This document shows positions 51,563 to 63,039 of a stretch of DNA of 64,000 bases, one piece after another. Under the pieces are notes generated by a model, which saw nothing but the letters and a program-made list of their open reading frames with translations, did no database searches and was not told where the DNA came from. The translations under genes were made by a program, and so were the position numbers. Source of the stretch: Roseinatronobacter domitianus. Lineage in GTDB: Bacteria; Pseudomonadota; Alphaproteobacteria; Rhodobacterales; Rhodobacteraceae. Where the stretch lies: positions 79,959 to 143,958 of the forward strand of contig NZ_JALZWP010000001.1 of NCBI RefSeq assembly GCF_023336755.1. The letters run 5' to 3'. Position 1 is the stretch's first letter. Every line of letters starts with the position of its first letter.

Positions 51563-52552
51563 ATGACAGTAACAGATCACGACACCATCCCTGAAATTGC
51601 TCTGGATTGGGTGCAATCCGGCGCGCGGGTTGCGCTGGCGACCGTGGTGCAGACATGGGGCTCTGCGCCGCGCCAGCCCGGCGCGCAACTGGCTATCCGC
51701 GACGATGGCACGATGATGGGTTCCGTCTCCGGTGGCTGTGTTGAGGGCGCGGTGGTCTTTGAGGCGATGGAGGCTTTGCAAGACGGAAAGCCCCGCCTGC
51801 TGACCTATGGCGTGGCCGATGAAACCGCCTTCGAGGTCGGGTTGGCCTGCGGCGGCACGATTCGCATTCTGGTCGAACCCATCGGGCCGGATGCCCCGGC
51901 ACTGCACCCTGACATGCTGGCCGATCTGGTGACAGCACGCGCGGCGCGACGCCCGGTTGCGTTACTGACCGATCTTGACAGTTTTACCCGCCATCTTGTT
52001 GGGCCGGACGCGCCGGGGCTGACCGACCGCTTCCGCGCCGACCGATCCGGCCCGGACGAGGCCGGGCAGATGATAACCATCCACAACCCGCCTTTGCGTC
52101 TGGTGATCGTGGGCGCAGTGCATATCGCGCAGGCGCTGGTGCCGATGGCGCGGCTGGCAGGCTATGACCCGGTGGTGGTAGACCCGCGCGATGCGTTTGC
52201 ATCCGACGCGCGCTTTCCGGGTGTCACGATCTCGCGCGACTGGCCGGATGAGGCTTTGGACGCGATCGGCCTTGATGCCCGCACCGCGGTCGTGACACTG
52301 ACGCATGACAGCAAGCTGGATGACCCGGCGATTATCGCGGCCTTGCGCTCTGAGGTGTTCTACTTGGGCTGCCTTGGCTCGACCCGCACGCATGCCAAGC
52401 GGTTGGAGCGATTGCGCGATGCCAGGCTGGATGACCGCGATGTGGCCCGTATTCACGCGCCGGTGGGCCTGAATATCGGCGCGCGCACACCGTCAGAGAT
52501 TGCCGTGTCCACTTTGGCGCAGATCACCCTAGCGCTGCGGGGCGCGAAGTGA
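51563..52552 (+). CDS. XdhC/CoxI family molybdenum cofactor insertion protein
   Basis: This 329-aa protein has an N-terminal XdhC/CoxI domain (TVVQTWGSAPRQPGAQLAI, GSVSGGCVEGAV) and a C-terminal Rossmann domain (LVIVGAVHIAQALVPMARL, TLTHDSKLDDPAI, YLGCLGSTRTHAKR). XdhC binds Mo cofactor, has it sulfurated and gives it to xanthine-dehydrogenase-like enzymes. Its target enzyme is not here. GGAGGGG precedes the ATG; the stop overlaps the next gene (GTGA). Confidence 0.92.
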   Translation: MTVTDHDTIPEIALDWVQSGARVALATVVQTWGSAPRQPGAQLAIRDDGTMMGSVSGGCVEGAVVFEAMEALQDGKPRLLTYGVADETAFEVGLACGGTIRILVEPIGPDAPALHPDMLADLVTARAARRPVALLTDLDSFTRHLVGPDAPGLTDRFRADRSGPDEAGQMITIHNPPLRLVIVGAVHIAQALVPMARLAGYDPVVVDPRDAFASDARFPGVTISRDWPDEALDAIGLDARTAVVTLTHDSKLDDPAIIAALRSEVFYLGCLGSTRTHAKRLERLRDARLDDRDVARIHAPVGLNIGARTPSEIAVSTLAQITLALRGAK

Positions 52553-53553
52553 GGTTCGGACCGGTTCCCTTGGCTTTGGCACACGGCGCGGTGCTGGCGC
52601 ATTCTCGGGCGCTGCCCGATGGGCGTTTGCGCAAGGGCTGCACGCTTGGACCTTCGGAGATTGCGCGCCTGCGCGCCGCCGGAGTGGCCGAGGTGGTCGT
52701 GGCCCAGCCAGACCCTGCCGACATGCCGGAAGATGACGCAGCGCTTGCCGTGGCACGCGCCCTTGTGCCCGCAGACGCTGGGCTAAGTTTGCGCGCGGTT
52801 GGCACCGGGCGCGTGAACATTGTGGCCGATGGGCCGGGGCTTGTCGCGCTGGATGCGCCGGCAGTTCATGCGGTAAATGCCGTGGACCCGGCGATCACGC
52901 TGGCCACATTGCCGCCGCTGATGCGTGTCGAGCGCGGCACAATGGTCGCCACGGTCAAGATTATTCCCTATGCGGTGGCGGGGAAGGCCGTTCAACAGGC
53001 GGCACAGGCGGCGACCGATGCGTTGCGCCTGCGCCGCCCAGTTATCGCCCGCGCGGCGCTGATCCTGACCCGCGCTGGCGGGGCTGATCCCGGTGAAAAG
53101 GGCGCGCGCGTAACGCAAGACCGTTTGGCGCGGCTGGGCGTTGCGATGGACCGCGCGCGCCTGGTCGATCACAAGACCGATGCTCTGGCCGATGCCCTGC
53201 GCGCAACCGATGCGCCGCTGGTTCTGATCCTGACCGGCTCTGCCACATCCGACATGCATGACACCGCGCCCGAAGCCTTGCGCCGGGCCGGGGGGCAGGT
53301 GGCGCATTTCGGTATGCCCGTGGACCCCGGCAACCTGCTGTTTCTGGGCGATCTGAATGGCCGCCCTGTCATTGGCCTGCCCGGATGCGCCAAAAGCCCC
53401 GCACTGAACGGGGCCGATTGGGTGATGGAGCGGATCATTTGCGGGCTGACCGTCACGGCAGCCGATATCATGGCCATGGGCGTCGGTGGCTTGCTGGCTG
53501 AAATCCCCTCGCGGCCGCGCCCGCGCAGGCAGGGGGAGGGGGGCGCGCAGTAA
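52549..53553 (+). CDS. Molybdopterin-binding (MoeA-like) protein
   Basis: This 334-aa protein has a MoaB/MogA-like molybdopterin-binding fold in its C-terminal half (LVLILTGSATSDMHDTAPEAL, LPGCAKSPALNGADWVMERI). The start is GTG overlapping the xdhC-like stop, so the two are translationally coupled. Such pairs, often with a NTP transferase, mature CO-dehydrogenase/xanthine-dehydrogenase enzymes. The C-terminus is arginine-rich. No NTP transferase gene follows here. Confidence 0.85.
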   Translation: MRFGPVPLALAHGAVLAHSRALPDGRLRKGCTLGPSEIARLRAAGVAEVVVAQPDPADMPEDDAALAVARALVPADAGLSLRAVGTGRVNIVADGPGLVALDAPAVHAVNAVDPAITLATLPPLMRVERGTMVATVKIIPYAVAGKAVQQAAQAATDALRLRRPVIARAALILTRAGGADPGEKGARVTQDRLARLGVAMDRARLVDHKTDALADALRATDAPLVLILTGSATSDMHDTAPEALRRAGGQVAHFGMPVDPGNLLFLGDLNGRPVIGLPGCAKSPALNGADWVMERIICGLTVTAADIMAMGVGGLLAEIPSRPRPRRQGEGGAQ

Positions 53554-53576
53554 CCCGCACGCCCCGATGATTGGCC

Positions 53577-54818
53577 TTAAAGGCCCATGCAATTCGCGTA
53601 ATAGGTCGTCGTGGCAGGCCAGTCGCTGAACACACCCACAACGCCCGCTTCCTCGCGCAGCGCGTGCAGGATTGTGAAATAATCGCCATCGGTGTCGGTC
53701 GCCGCTGTCACGCTCTGGAAATACCAACCGCCGCCAGCGGTCAGCGGGCCGGAGCGTTCCAGCGTCCAGGTGATGATCCCCAGATCAGCTTCTTGCGCGG
53801 CCTTGGCGTATGCGCTGGCGACCATGTTGCCGCTGTCGTCCAGCGTCAGAAGCATCCACATGGGCGGGGCAATATACTGCACGCCCATATCGGCCAGTTC
53901 CTGCATCGTGGGTTTGAATGTGGCGGGGTCGTTGGGGTCTATCAGCCCCTCGTCATCGTCCGATGCCTCATAGCGGTCATCCAGATAGACGGCCTGAGCG
54001 CCGAATTCGGGCGTGTTTTCGACCCAATACTTAACGTCATCCAGGTTGAAGCTTTGCAACCAGACGCGGGCAGGGTCGATCCCGGCGGCGACATATTCAT
54101 CGACCAGCTTCTGCGCGTAATCAGCTTGTGAAAACCCGTTGAACGGCATTTCGACCGACGCCGATTTCAGCTCTGGCGTGAAATCCGCACCCAGCGCGTC
54201 GAACAGCGCGATCGATTCGGCATGGGTCATCAACTGGCCATCCTGAACCGAATACAGATCGGTGCGCCACTTGGCGGTGCCATCCATGTAACCCTCAACC
54301 GTGGTGGCGCGATTGTTGGCAGCATCCATCTTGCCCGTCAGCGTGCGGAACTCGGCCAGCGTGATATCGCTGGTGCGGCATTCGGCGCTTGCGTTGGTGT
54401 CACCATTCGCGGGGCTGAAAGTGCTTGTGCACCTCTCTGCCAGATCGCTTGCCAGAATATCGGTGGTTGTGTGCAGGTCGTTCTGCGCATGACGACAGAC
54501 CAGTTCCAGATCGGCGGTGAAAGTTACATCGCATTCCAGAATGCCCGCGCCCATCCGCGCGGCAGCAATATTCGATTCGCGCGTGTGCTCGGGGAATTGC
54601 AGGGGCGCGCCACGGTGGCCGATGGAAAATTTGGATGCGGCTGGGGTTTGCGCCATGCACGAGGCCAGCTTGTCCTTTAGCGGGCCATCTTCCATGCGGT
54701 CGATCAGGTAGAAGGGGCGCGGGCCATAGGTCAGGCCGCCGACCATGTCCTGCGCAAGCGCGCCGGTTGCGGTGCTGGCCGCCAGACCAGCAACGATAAG
54801 GGTGGTTTTCAGGGTCAT
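53577..54818 (-). CDS. Periplasmic glycerophosphodiester phosphodiesterase
   Basis: This 413-aa GDPD-family enzyme splits glycerophosphodiesters into glycerol 3-phosphate and alcohol. A signal peptide ends at about residue 23 (STATGALAQ). The catalytic start [20 protein letters not shown], then ILECDVTF and the metal-binding Glu/Asp are visible. The ATG at 54818 has GGGAG seven bases upstream; a TTG at 54824 is discounted. It resembles GlpQ. It is convergent with the MoeA-like gene, 23 bp apart. Confidence 0.9.
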   Translation of the reverse strand: MTLKTTLIVAGLAASTATGALAQDMVGGLTYGPRPFYLIDRMEDGPLKDKLASCMAQTPAASKFSIGHRGAPLQFPEHTRESNIAAARMGAGILECDVTFTADLELVCRHAQNDLHTTTDILASDLAERCTSTFSPANGDTNASAECRTSDITLAEFRTLTGKMDAANNRATTVEGYMDGTAKWRTDLYSVQDGQLMTHAESIALFDALGADFTPELKSASVEMPFNGFSQADYAQKLVDEYVAAGIDPARVWLQSFNLDDVKYWVENTPEFGAQAVYLDDRYEASDDDEGLIDPNDPATFKPTMQELADMGVQYIAPPMWMLLTLDDSGNMVASAYAKAAQEADLGIITWTLERSGPLTAGGGWYFQSVTAATDTDGDYFTILHALREEAGVVGVFSDWPATTTYYANCMGL

Positions 54819-54979
54819 ATCCAAACTCCCGTATTGTGGATGTCATTCGGATAGATGCGTTCGGTAACAGCGACGTGACGAGCGGGCGACATCTTGCCGC
54901 AAACCGCTGCGGAAGGGTGGCGGTCCTTGCTTTTATGGGTGAAAGGCGTATCTGAAGGAATAGCGAAGGAGGCGCGACA

Positions 54980-55294
54980 ATGCCTAAGCTAGTGAAAGTC
55001 TATCTCCAGCAAATCGCCATCGGGTTCGGCCTGTCAGCGGTGTTTACCGCTATTCTGCTCTATATGAATGTGGGCAATCTGGGCCATCTGGTGTTCAATT
55101 CCAGCGACGGGCTTTTGGGCCTGTTCCTGATCTTCTTCTTCAACGGGCTTGTCTTTGCCGGTGTGCAATTCGCCATACGCATCATGCGCATGGGCTACGA
55201 AGATGATGATGACGATGATGATGATCGCGGCACGCCCATCCGCAGTTTTGACCCGGTGCCGATCCGTATTTCTTCCCAAGAGGGGCGGCGGTAA
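54980..55294 (+). CDS. Small membrane protein with acidic tail
   Basis: This 104-aa protein has two hydrophobic helices (about 12-28 and 45-67). A run of eight aspartates (EDDDDDDDDRG, about 73-83), encoded by a GAT/GAC repeat, and a basic C-terminus follow. GAAGGAGG gives a strong ribosome binding site. It lies between a divergent phosphodiesterase and a structured RNA candidate whose closing stem begins three bases after its stop codon. Function unknown. Confidence 0.75.
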   Translation: MPKLVKVYLQQIAIGFGLSAVFTAILLYMNVGNLGHLVFNSSDGLLGLFLIFFFNGLVFAGVQFAIRIMRMGYEDDDDDDDDRGTPIRSFDPVPIRISSQEGRR

Positions 55295-55296
55295 AC

Positions 55297-55467
55297 GTGG
55301 CAGGCCCGCAGCGACCGTGGCGGCGTGAGTTTCCGAGAACCTGAAGTTCAGGTGGGCGCCAGATAACACGGCCAGGACCGTGTCAGAGCCAGCCCCCTCG
55401 GACATGCGTATAGGCCACTGGAAAAGGGCCACTCACGAGAAGAGCAGAACCTGCCACCACAACAGGT
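55297..55467 (+). ncRNA. Candidate structured RNA (family not recognised)
   Basis: The 247-bp spacer holds nested perfect stems: GTGGCAGG/CCTGCCAC (55297-55304, 55450-55457), GTGAGT/ACTCAC (55325-55330, 55431-55436) and CCGAG/CTCGG (55333-55337, 55397-55401). Inside are hairpins ACCTGAA/TTCAGGT (55339-55353), ACACGG/CCGTGT (55366-55383) and GGCC/GGCC (55413-55430). ACCTG at 55449 can instead pair with CAGGT (55463-55467), giving a switch-like alternative. I could not match it to tmRNA, SRP RNA, 6S RNA or RNase P. Strand is inferred from flanking genes. Confidence 0.45.
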
Positions 55468-55541
55468 AATGTGCGTTTGCCCGGCATTCAAGCGCCATTC
55501 CGGCCTTGACCAAAGTTCTTGTTTTGTTCATCGTGCCGGAT

Positions 55542-55982
55542 ATGGCGGAATTTGGCGCAGCACCGGGGGTTTTGTTGGCGCGTGGCGTATGCCGCGCGCT
55601 TGATGGACTGGGCTTTGTCCCGATCTGCGAATACCCGGTCACACGCGGGTTGCGCGTAGATGTGCTGGGTTTGGGGCCAAAGGGCGAAGTTTGGATTGTA
55701 GAGTGCAAATCCAGCCTTGCGGATTTTCGGGCAGATCAGAAATGGCAGGGCTACTTGCCGTGGTGCGACCGTTTCTTCTGGGCGGTCGGGCCGGATTTCC
55801 CGCGCGAGGTGTTGCCAAACGGGCATGGCCTGTTCCTTGCCGATGCCTATGGCGGCGAATTGCTGCAAACCGGACCGGAAACACGGCTGCCTGCGGCGCG
55901 TCGCAAATCAGTGACGCTGGGGGTGGCGCAGGCGGCGGGACGACGCCTGCACCGGTTGACCGATCCGCAGGGGCACCCGTAG
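55542..55982 (+). CDS. mmcB: MmcB family DNA repair protein
   Basis: This 146-aa protein matches MmcB (DUF1052), a mitomycin C-resistance nuclease-fold protein of alphaproteobacteria: LLARGVCRALDGLGF, LRVDVLGLGPKGEVWIVECK (the E-x-K of a PD-(D/E)XK site) and WCDRFFWAVGPDFP are characteristic. The ATG at 55542 fits relatives; a TTG at 55506 would add twelve residues. It may be expressed with the preceding structured RNA region. Confidence 0.88.
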   Translation: MAEFGAAPGVLLARGVCRALDGLGFVPICEYPVTRGLRVDVLGLGPKGEVWIVECKSSLADFRADQKWQGYLPWCDRFFWAVGPDFPREVLPNGHGLFLADAYGGELLQTGPETRLPAARRKSVTLGVAQAAGRRLHRLTDPQGHP

Positions 55983-56001
55983 CGCCACTGCATGTTGCGG
56001 T

Positions 56002-56595
56002 TTATTGCAGGGCTTCGGAAAGTTCGTTGAATGCGGCGGTAAAGCCGATCAGCGACATGTTCAGATCCACGGTCTGGTCAGGTGCCGCTACGGGCACAAG
56101 CTGCCATGTGGCCCTGGCCCCGCCGCGGAACGCGTCTACCTCTGCGGCCGTGAAGCCGACGCGCGCGATACAGCCAATGGCCGTGCAGAAGGTGAATGGA
56201 TACCGCTTTGCCGCACCCTGATCGACCTGCATGACAAGCTGCGCGGTCAAAAGTGTCTCCAGCGGTGTCAGGATGGTGGCACCGGCCACGGCTTCCTGCC
56301 CCGGTGGAAGCGGGAACATGGTAATTTCAGCGGTGGCATTGCCATCGGCATCCCGCAGAAGCTGATACATCTGGCAGGGGTCTTCGCCCTCTTCGGCGCG
56401 CATGCAGACCAGCTCCCAATCGCCATGGGTCGCACCGGTGTAGCTTTCCTCGCCACCGGCCGCGCCGATTACCTCTCCCGTTGACAGCTCTAGCCCCGGC
56501 GTTTGTGCGGTATCCTGCGCCATGACGGGCAGGCCCAGCATCAATGTGATCGCCATGGCGGCGGACCCCAGGGCACCAGCAGACTTGTTGTTCAT
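56002..56595 (-). CDS. Invasion-associated locus B (IalB) family protein
   Basis: This 197-aa secreted protein has a signal peptide (about 1-28, ending PVMAQ) and an IalB domain: GDWELVCMRAEEGEDPCQMYQ, then GCIARVGFTAAEVDAFRGG. Four cysteines in the mature part could form the two disulfides of the family. It is an envelope protein; a virulence role is not implied in a free-living phototroph. The ATG at 56595 has GAGG upstream. It is convergent with mmcB. Confidence 0.88.
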   Translation of the reverse strand: MNNKSAGALGSAAMAITLMLGLPVMAQDTAQTPGLELSTGEVIGAAGGEESYTGATHGDWELVCMRAEEGEDPCQMYQLLRDADGNATAEITMFPLPPGQEAVAGATILTPLETLLTAQLVMQVDQGAAKRYPFTFCTAIGCIARVGFTAAEVDAFRGGARATWQLVPVAAPDQTVDLNMSLIGFTAAFNELSEALQ

Positions 56596-56753
56596 GGTCA
56601 TCCTCGAATTCCAGCGAATTTGCAGGCGGGATAGCATGGGGCAGGGCTCATGTCAGGCAAAAAAACCGTGCGTTCCGGATGCTCGATCGTGATGCGGCGG
56701 TTGCTTGCCATCGTTCTGACATGCCGCGTGCAGCCCCCAAGGCACAAAATGCA

Positions 56754-56792
56754 AATAAGGGCCCAAAAGGCCCTTATTCGTCTTGTTTTTTT
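56754..56792 (+). terminator. Plus-strand intrinsic terminator without an upstream gene
   Basis: A perfect 10-bp stem AATAAGGGCC/GGCCCTTATT (56754-56763, 56769-56778) is followed seven bases later by seven T residues. No plus-strand gene lies upstream after mmcB ends at 55982, because the IalB gene runs the other way. Confidence 0.65.
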
Positions 56793-56932
56793 ATTCTCTC
56801 CCTGTCGGACCGGCCGACAATTGACGCGCAGCCTATGGCGAAAAAATTGACCCGTCAACACCTAAGATTGCGCTTTTTTTCAAGGCCCGCATCGGGTTTT
56901 GACCGGATTTTACGAAGGTCACGGCGGGCTGG

Positions 56933-56963
56933 AAAAAAGGCCGCACCCCCCCAGGGCGCGGCC
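56933..56963 (-). terminator. Minus-strand intrinsic terminator without an upstream gene
   Basis: Stem GGCCGC/GCGGCC (56939-56944, 56958-56963) is followed on the minus strand by six T residues (56938-56933). Only intergenic sequence lies upstream on that strand before the divergent HerA-like gene. Confidence 0.55.
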
Positions 56964-57127
56964 AGTCTGACAGGGAGGAAAACACGCGCCCCGTGATGCT
57001 GTCACGCCGGACAGGGCAGGGCGCGTGTCGTCACTCTGGCATGAAAAGGTAAAGAAGCCCTTTCCAAGATCGACCGCGCTGTCCATACTTTCGATGGTTT
57101 TGAGTATCGGCGACAGGGGTTGGCAGA

Positions 57128-58648
57128 ATGAATGAGCAAATTCAGGGGGTTTTGGTGGGTGGCGGAGGGCCGGACCAACGCGCCCCGCAAGACCTGGCTT
57201 TCAAATTCGGCAACCGTCATGGCCTGATCACGGGCGCGACCGGCACCGGCAAGACCATCACCATGCAAATCCTCGCCGAAGAATTTGCGCGCGTAGGCGT
57301 TCCGGTCTTTTTGACCGACATTAAAGGCGACGTCAGTGGCATTGCAGTTGCGGGTGAGCCGAAGGATTTCTTGTTCAAACGCGCCGACCAGATCGGGTTG
57401 GAGGGTTATCACTTTGCCGGCAACCCGACGATCCTGTGGGATTTCTTTGGCGAACATGGCCATCCCGTGCGCGCGACAATCTCTGAACTTGGCCCGCTTT
57501 TGCTGTCGCGCATGCTGGAATTGACCGAAGCGCAGGAAGGCGTCCTCAACGTGGGTTTCCGCATTGCCGATGATGAAGGACTGCCGATTCTGGATCTGGA
57601 CGATCTGCGCGCGCTGCTGGTGCATCTGGGCGAACATCGGGCCGAGGTGTCGGCGCGGTATGGCAATGTGACCACCGCCAGCATTGGCGCGATCCAGCGC
57701 AAACTTCTGGTGCTGGAAAATCAGGGGGCCGCGAATTTCTTTTCCGAACCGGCGCTGGAATTATCGGACCTCATGCGCACCACACAAGATGGGCGCGGGG
57801 TTATCAGCATTTTGCATGCCGAACGGCTCATGCGCAGCCCGCGGCTTTATGCGACCTTCTTGCTGTGGCTGCTGTCAGAGTTGTTCGAGGAACTGCCAGA
57901 GGTGGGCAACCCCGACAAACCCAAGCTGGTTTTCTTCTTTGATGAGGCGCATCTGCTGTTCGACGGCGCACCCAAGGCGCTGATCGACAAGGTCGAACAG
58001 GTCGCAAGGTTGATCCGCTCCAAAGGGGTAGGGGTGTATTTCGTGACACAAAACCCCGATGATGTTCCCGATGACGTGCTGGGCCAGTTGGGCAACCGCG
58101 TGCAGCACGCGCTGCGGGCATTTACAGCGCGCGACCAGCAGGCGTTGAAACGGGCGTCGCAAACTTACCGCCCGAACCCGCGCTTCGATATTGCCGATGC
58201 AATCCGCGATGTCGGCGTGGGCGAGGCGGTGACGTCGTTTCTGGAAGGCAAAGGCGTGCCCGGCGTGGCAGAACGCACACTGATCCGACCGCCCAGCAGC
58301 CAGATGGGGCCAGTCGATGCGGCAACCCGTGCGCGGCTGATGGCGTCTTCGCCCGTGGCCGGGAAATACGACCGCGCGATCAACCGTGACAGTGCGCATG
58401 AAATGCTGGCGCGGCGCGCAGAGCTGGCGGCGGTCGCGGCCGAAGGGCCCGCGCGCGCCGACGACGACCGCGAGTTCACCTCTGCCCGACGCTATGAGCC
58501 GAACATGCCCAAGCCCCGCGCCAAGCGCGTCTCGCAGCGCGACACGCCGGTGGATGCTTTCGCCAAGTCGCTGGCGCGCCAGCTTGGCACGCGCACGGGC
58601 AAAGCCATCATGCGGGGTGTCTTGGGCGGGTTGTTCAAAGGCCGGTAA
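57128..58648 (+). CDS. HerA-like helicase/ATPase (DUF853, YjgR type)
   Basis: This 506-aa P-loop ATPase has Walker A GATGTGKT (about 36-43), Walker B LVFFFDEAHLLFDGAPKAL and the family segment FVTQNPDDVPDDVLGQLGNRVQHALRAFT. It belongs to the DUF853/YjgR HerA-like group, encoded as a single gene in many proteobacteria, with no known pathway. No NurA-like nuclease gene is adjacent, so it is unlikely to be a classical HerA-NurA pair. Confidence 0.9.
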   Translation: MNEQIQGVLVGGGGPDQRAPQDLAFKFGNRHGLITGATGTGKTITMQILAEEFARVGVPVFLTDIKGDVSGIAVAGEPKDFLFKRADQIGLEGYHFAGNPTILWDFFGEHGHPVRATISELGPLLLSRMLELTEAQEGVLNVGFRIADDEGLPILDLDDLRALLVHLGEHRAEVSARYGNVTTASIGAIQRKLLVLENQGAANFFSEPALELSDLMRTTQDGRGVISILHAERLMRSPRLYATFLLWLLSELFEELPEVGNPDKPKLVFFFDEAHLLFDGAPKALIDKVEQVARLIRSKGVGVYFVTQNPDDVPDDVLGQLGNRVQHALRAFTARDQQALKRASQTYRPNPRFDIADAIRDVGVGEAVTSFLEGKGVPGVAERTLIRPPSSQMGPVDAATRARLMASSPVAGKYDRAINRDSAHEMLARRAELAAVAAEGPARADDDREFTSARRYEPNMPKPRAKRVSQRDTPVDAFAKSLARQLGTRTGKAIMRGVLGGLFKGR

Positions 58649-58724
58649 GGCGGAGCCGCGCGCGCGGCACGTACGGCACGCCCCGCGCGCGCAGCCCCTT
58701 TCGCTTGCGTTGATCCTGCGTTAA

Positions 58725-60882
<2,158 letters not shown>

Positions 60883-60886
<4 letters not shown>

Positions 60887-62139
60887 CCGAGATCAGCCAA
60901 GATATGCTAGATATGGGCACGCGTGCCCGCGCCGCCGCAAACCTGTTGGCCAGTGCGACGCCAAAGGCCAAGACGCAGGCGCTGATGGCCGCCGCCGATG
61001 CGCTGGATGCGACGCGCGCCGATGTGCTGGCCGCCAATGCGCAGGACATGGTCGCCGGGCGCGAAAAAGGCCTGTCCTCCGCCATGCTGGATCGCTTGTT
61101 GTTGGACGACGCGCGGATTGACGGGATCTGCGCCGCGCTGCGCGCGATTGCCGCGCAGGATGACCCTGTGGGCGCGGTCATGGCCGAATGGGACCGGCCC
61201 TCTGGCCTGCATATTCAGCGGGTGCGCACGCCTTTGGGGGTGATCGGCGTGATCTTTGAGTCGCGCCCCAATGTGACCGCCGATGCGGGGGCTTTGTGTC
61301 TGAAAGCCGGGAATGCCGTTATCCTGCGCGGCGGTTCGGAAAGCGTGCACTCTTCGCGCGCTATTCATGCGGCACTTGTGGCGGGCCTGCGGGCGGCGGG
61401 TCTGCCCGAAGACGCGATCCAGCTTGTCCAGACCACCGACCGCGCCGCCGTGGCTGACATGCTGCGCATGGTCGAACATATCGACGTGATCGTCCCGCGC
61501 GGTGGCAAAGGGTTGGTGGGGCTGGTGCAGCGCGAAGCCCGCGTGCCTGTCTTCGCGCATCTGGAGGGTATCTGCCATGTCTATGTTGATGTGGCCGCAG
61601 ACCCTGCGAAAGCCCGCGCCGTTGTGGTGAACGCGAAAACCCGGCGCACCGGGATTTGTGGCGCGGCGGAATGCCTGCTGTTGCATCGTGATATCGTCAA
61701 CACGCTGGGGGCCGAGATTATTGCCGACCTTGCCGCCGCAGGCGTGGAATTGCGCGTGGGCGAGGGCTTGCAGCATTTGCCGGGCACGACCCCCGCAAGT
61801 CCCGATGATTTCGGGCGCGAATTCCTCGACATGATCCTTGCCGTCGCCGTGGTCGACGATGTGGCGGGCGCGATTGCGCATATCCAGCGCTTTGGGTCCA
61901 GCCATACCGAAGCGATTATCACCGAGGATGACAGCGCCGCCGCCGAATTCTTCGCGCGTCTGGATAGCGCGATCCTGATGCGCAACGCCTCGACTCAATT
62001 CGCGGATGGGGGCGAGTTTGGCTTGGGCGGTGAGATCGGCATTGCCACCGGCAAGATGCATGCACGCGGGCCGGTGGGGGCAGAGCAGTTGACCAGTTTC
62101 AAATATCTGGTCACGGGCAACGGGACGGTGCGGGCTTAA
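60883..62139 (+). CDS. proA: Gamma-glutamyl phosphate reductase
   Basis: This 418-aa NADPH enzyme makes glutamate 5-semialdehyde from the ProB product. The family is shown by [24 protein letters not shown] and the catalytic cysteine in [13 protein letters not shown] (Ala-Ala replaces the more common Asn-Ala). [18 protein letters not shown] is the conserved end. The start overlaps the proB stop. Confidence 0.96.
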
Positions 62140-62140
62140 A

Positions 62141-62187
62141 GCATGTTGCTCAAACGTGGGAACCGGTTTTGAGCTTCTCGAACATGC
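62141..62187. repeat. Palindromic intergenic element, family B, copy 2
   Basis: Arms GCATGTT/AACATGC (62141-62147, 62181-62187) and GCTCAAA/TTTGAGC (62148-62154, 62168-62174) enclose GTGGGAACCGG. It fills the convergent proA-hisA spacer and resembles 25507-25547 in core and placement. Confidence 0.65.
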
Positions 62188-62199
62188 GACAGGAAAAGC

Positions 62200-62922
62200 T
62201 TAGCCCCGCAGCACCGCCATCGCCTCGGCCAGATCCAGCTTGCCATCATACAAAGCGCGGCCCGAAATAGCGCCGTCAAGCGCCGCGCCGCAATCGCGCA
62301 GCGCGATCAGGTCGTCCAACCGTGACACGCCGCCCGATGCGATAACCGGGATCGACACGGCCCGCGCCAGCGCCGCCGTGGCCTCTACATTCGGGCCTTG
62401 CATCGCGCCGTCGCGGTTAATGTCGGTATAAATGATCGCCGCCACGCCCGCGTCCTCGAACTGGCGGGCAAGCTCCGTCACCTCGACATTGGTTTCCTCG
62501 GCCCAGCCCTTGGTGGCGACCCTGCCATTGCGCGCATCAATCCCAACCGCCACTTGGCCCGGAAACGCGCGCGCGGCCTCGCGCACCAGATCGGGGTTTT
62601 CCACTGCCACCGTGCCAAGGATGACCCGCGCCAAGCCCTTTGTCAGCCAGCCCTCGATCGTTGCCATGTCGCGAATGCCGCCGCCCAGTTGCGCGGGCAC
62701 ATCCACCGCCGCCAGAATTGCGTCTACCGCGCCGCCATTCACCGGAGTGCCTGCAAATGCGCCGTTCAGGTCCACCAAATGCAGCCATTCCGCGCCTTGA
62801 TCCACGAACGCGCGCGCTTGCGCTGCCGGGTCGTCACCAAAGACCGTGGCCTTTTCCATATCGCCTTTATACAGGCGCACGCATTGCCCGTCCTTCAGGT
62901 CAATCGCGGGATAAAGAATCAT
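62200..62922 (-). CDS. hisA: Phosphoribosylformimino-5-aminoimidazole carboxamide ribotide isomerase
   Basis: This 240-aa TIM-barrel isomerase of histidine synthesis starts [20 protein letters not shown] with the catalytic Asp8. [14 protein letters not shown] and the phosphate loop VIASGGVS are present. The ATG at 62922 has CAGGAGG upstream. The longer open frame upstream is not supported. No hisF or hisH is adjacent on the visible side. Confidence 0.95.
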   Translation of the reverse strand: MILYPAIDLKDGQCVRLYKGDMEKATVFGDDPAAQARAFVDQGAEWLHLVDLNGAFAGTPVNGGAVDAILAAVDVPAQLGGGIRDMATIEGWLTKGLARVILGTVAVENPDLVREAARAFPGQVAVGIDARNGRVATKGWAEETNVEVTELARQFEDAGVAAIIYTDINRDGAMQGPNVEATAALARAVSIPVIASGGVSRLDDLIALRDCGAALDGAISGRALYDGKLDLAEAMAVLRG

Positions 62923-62994
62923 GGCGCGGGCCTCCTGTCTGTCTACCCCGCTGCGTTTAGCGCGCGGGCGGGCAGGGGAAAACCGCCAATCCAC

Positions 62995-63015
62995 TTCATC
63001 TTGCCGCAAATACTC
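62995..63015. repeat. Intergenic repeat, family A, partial copy 4
   Basis: TTCATCTTGCCGCAAATACT is close to the conserved left part of the family A repeats at 9448, 14655 and 30552 but lacks the GC stem. It lies between holC and hisA. Confidence 0.5.
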
Positions 63016-63039
63016 ACGACGCAACGCAGGCCACAGGCG

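Larger units (their letters stand above)
56596..57127. other. Gene-free 532-bp region with two opposing terminator-like hairpins
   Basis: No credible protein gene is seen. A plus-strand hairpin at 56754-56792 and a minus-strand hairpin at 56933-56963 each end a transcript that would start in this region. Small RNAs on both sides are possible. The region includes the divergent promoter area of the IalB and HerA-like genes. Confidence 0.4.

Noticed and set aside
55297-55467. Cobalamin riboswitch or RNase P/6S RNA at the structured spacer
   Set aside because: Short resemblances (GCCACTGG, ACCTGCC) occur, but the ordered conserved boxes of these families are absent and the length does not fit RNase P.
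57002-57637. Minus-strand frame antisense to the start of the HerA-like gene
   Set aside because: It is a shadow of the HerA-like gene, without a ribosome binding site or family features.
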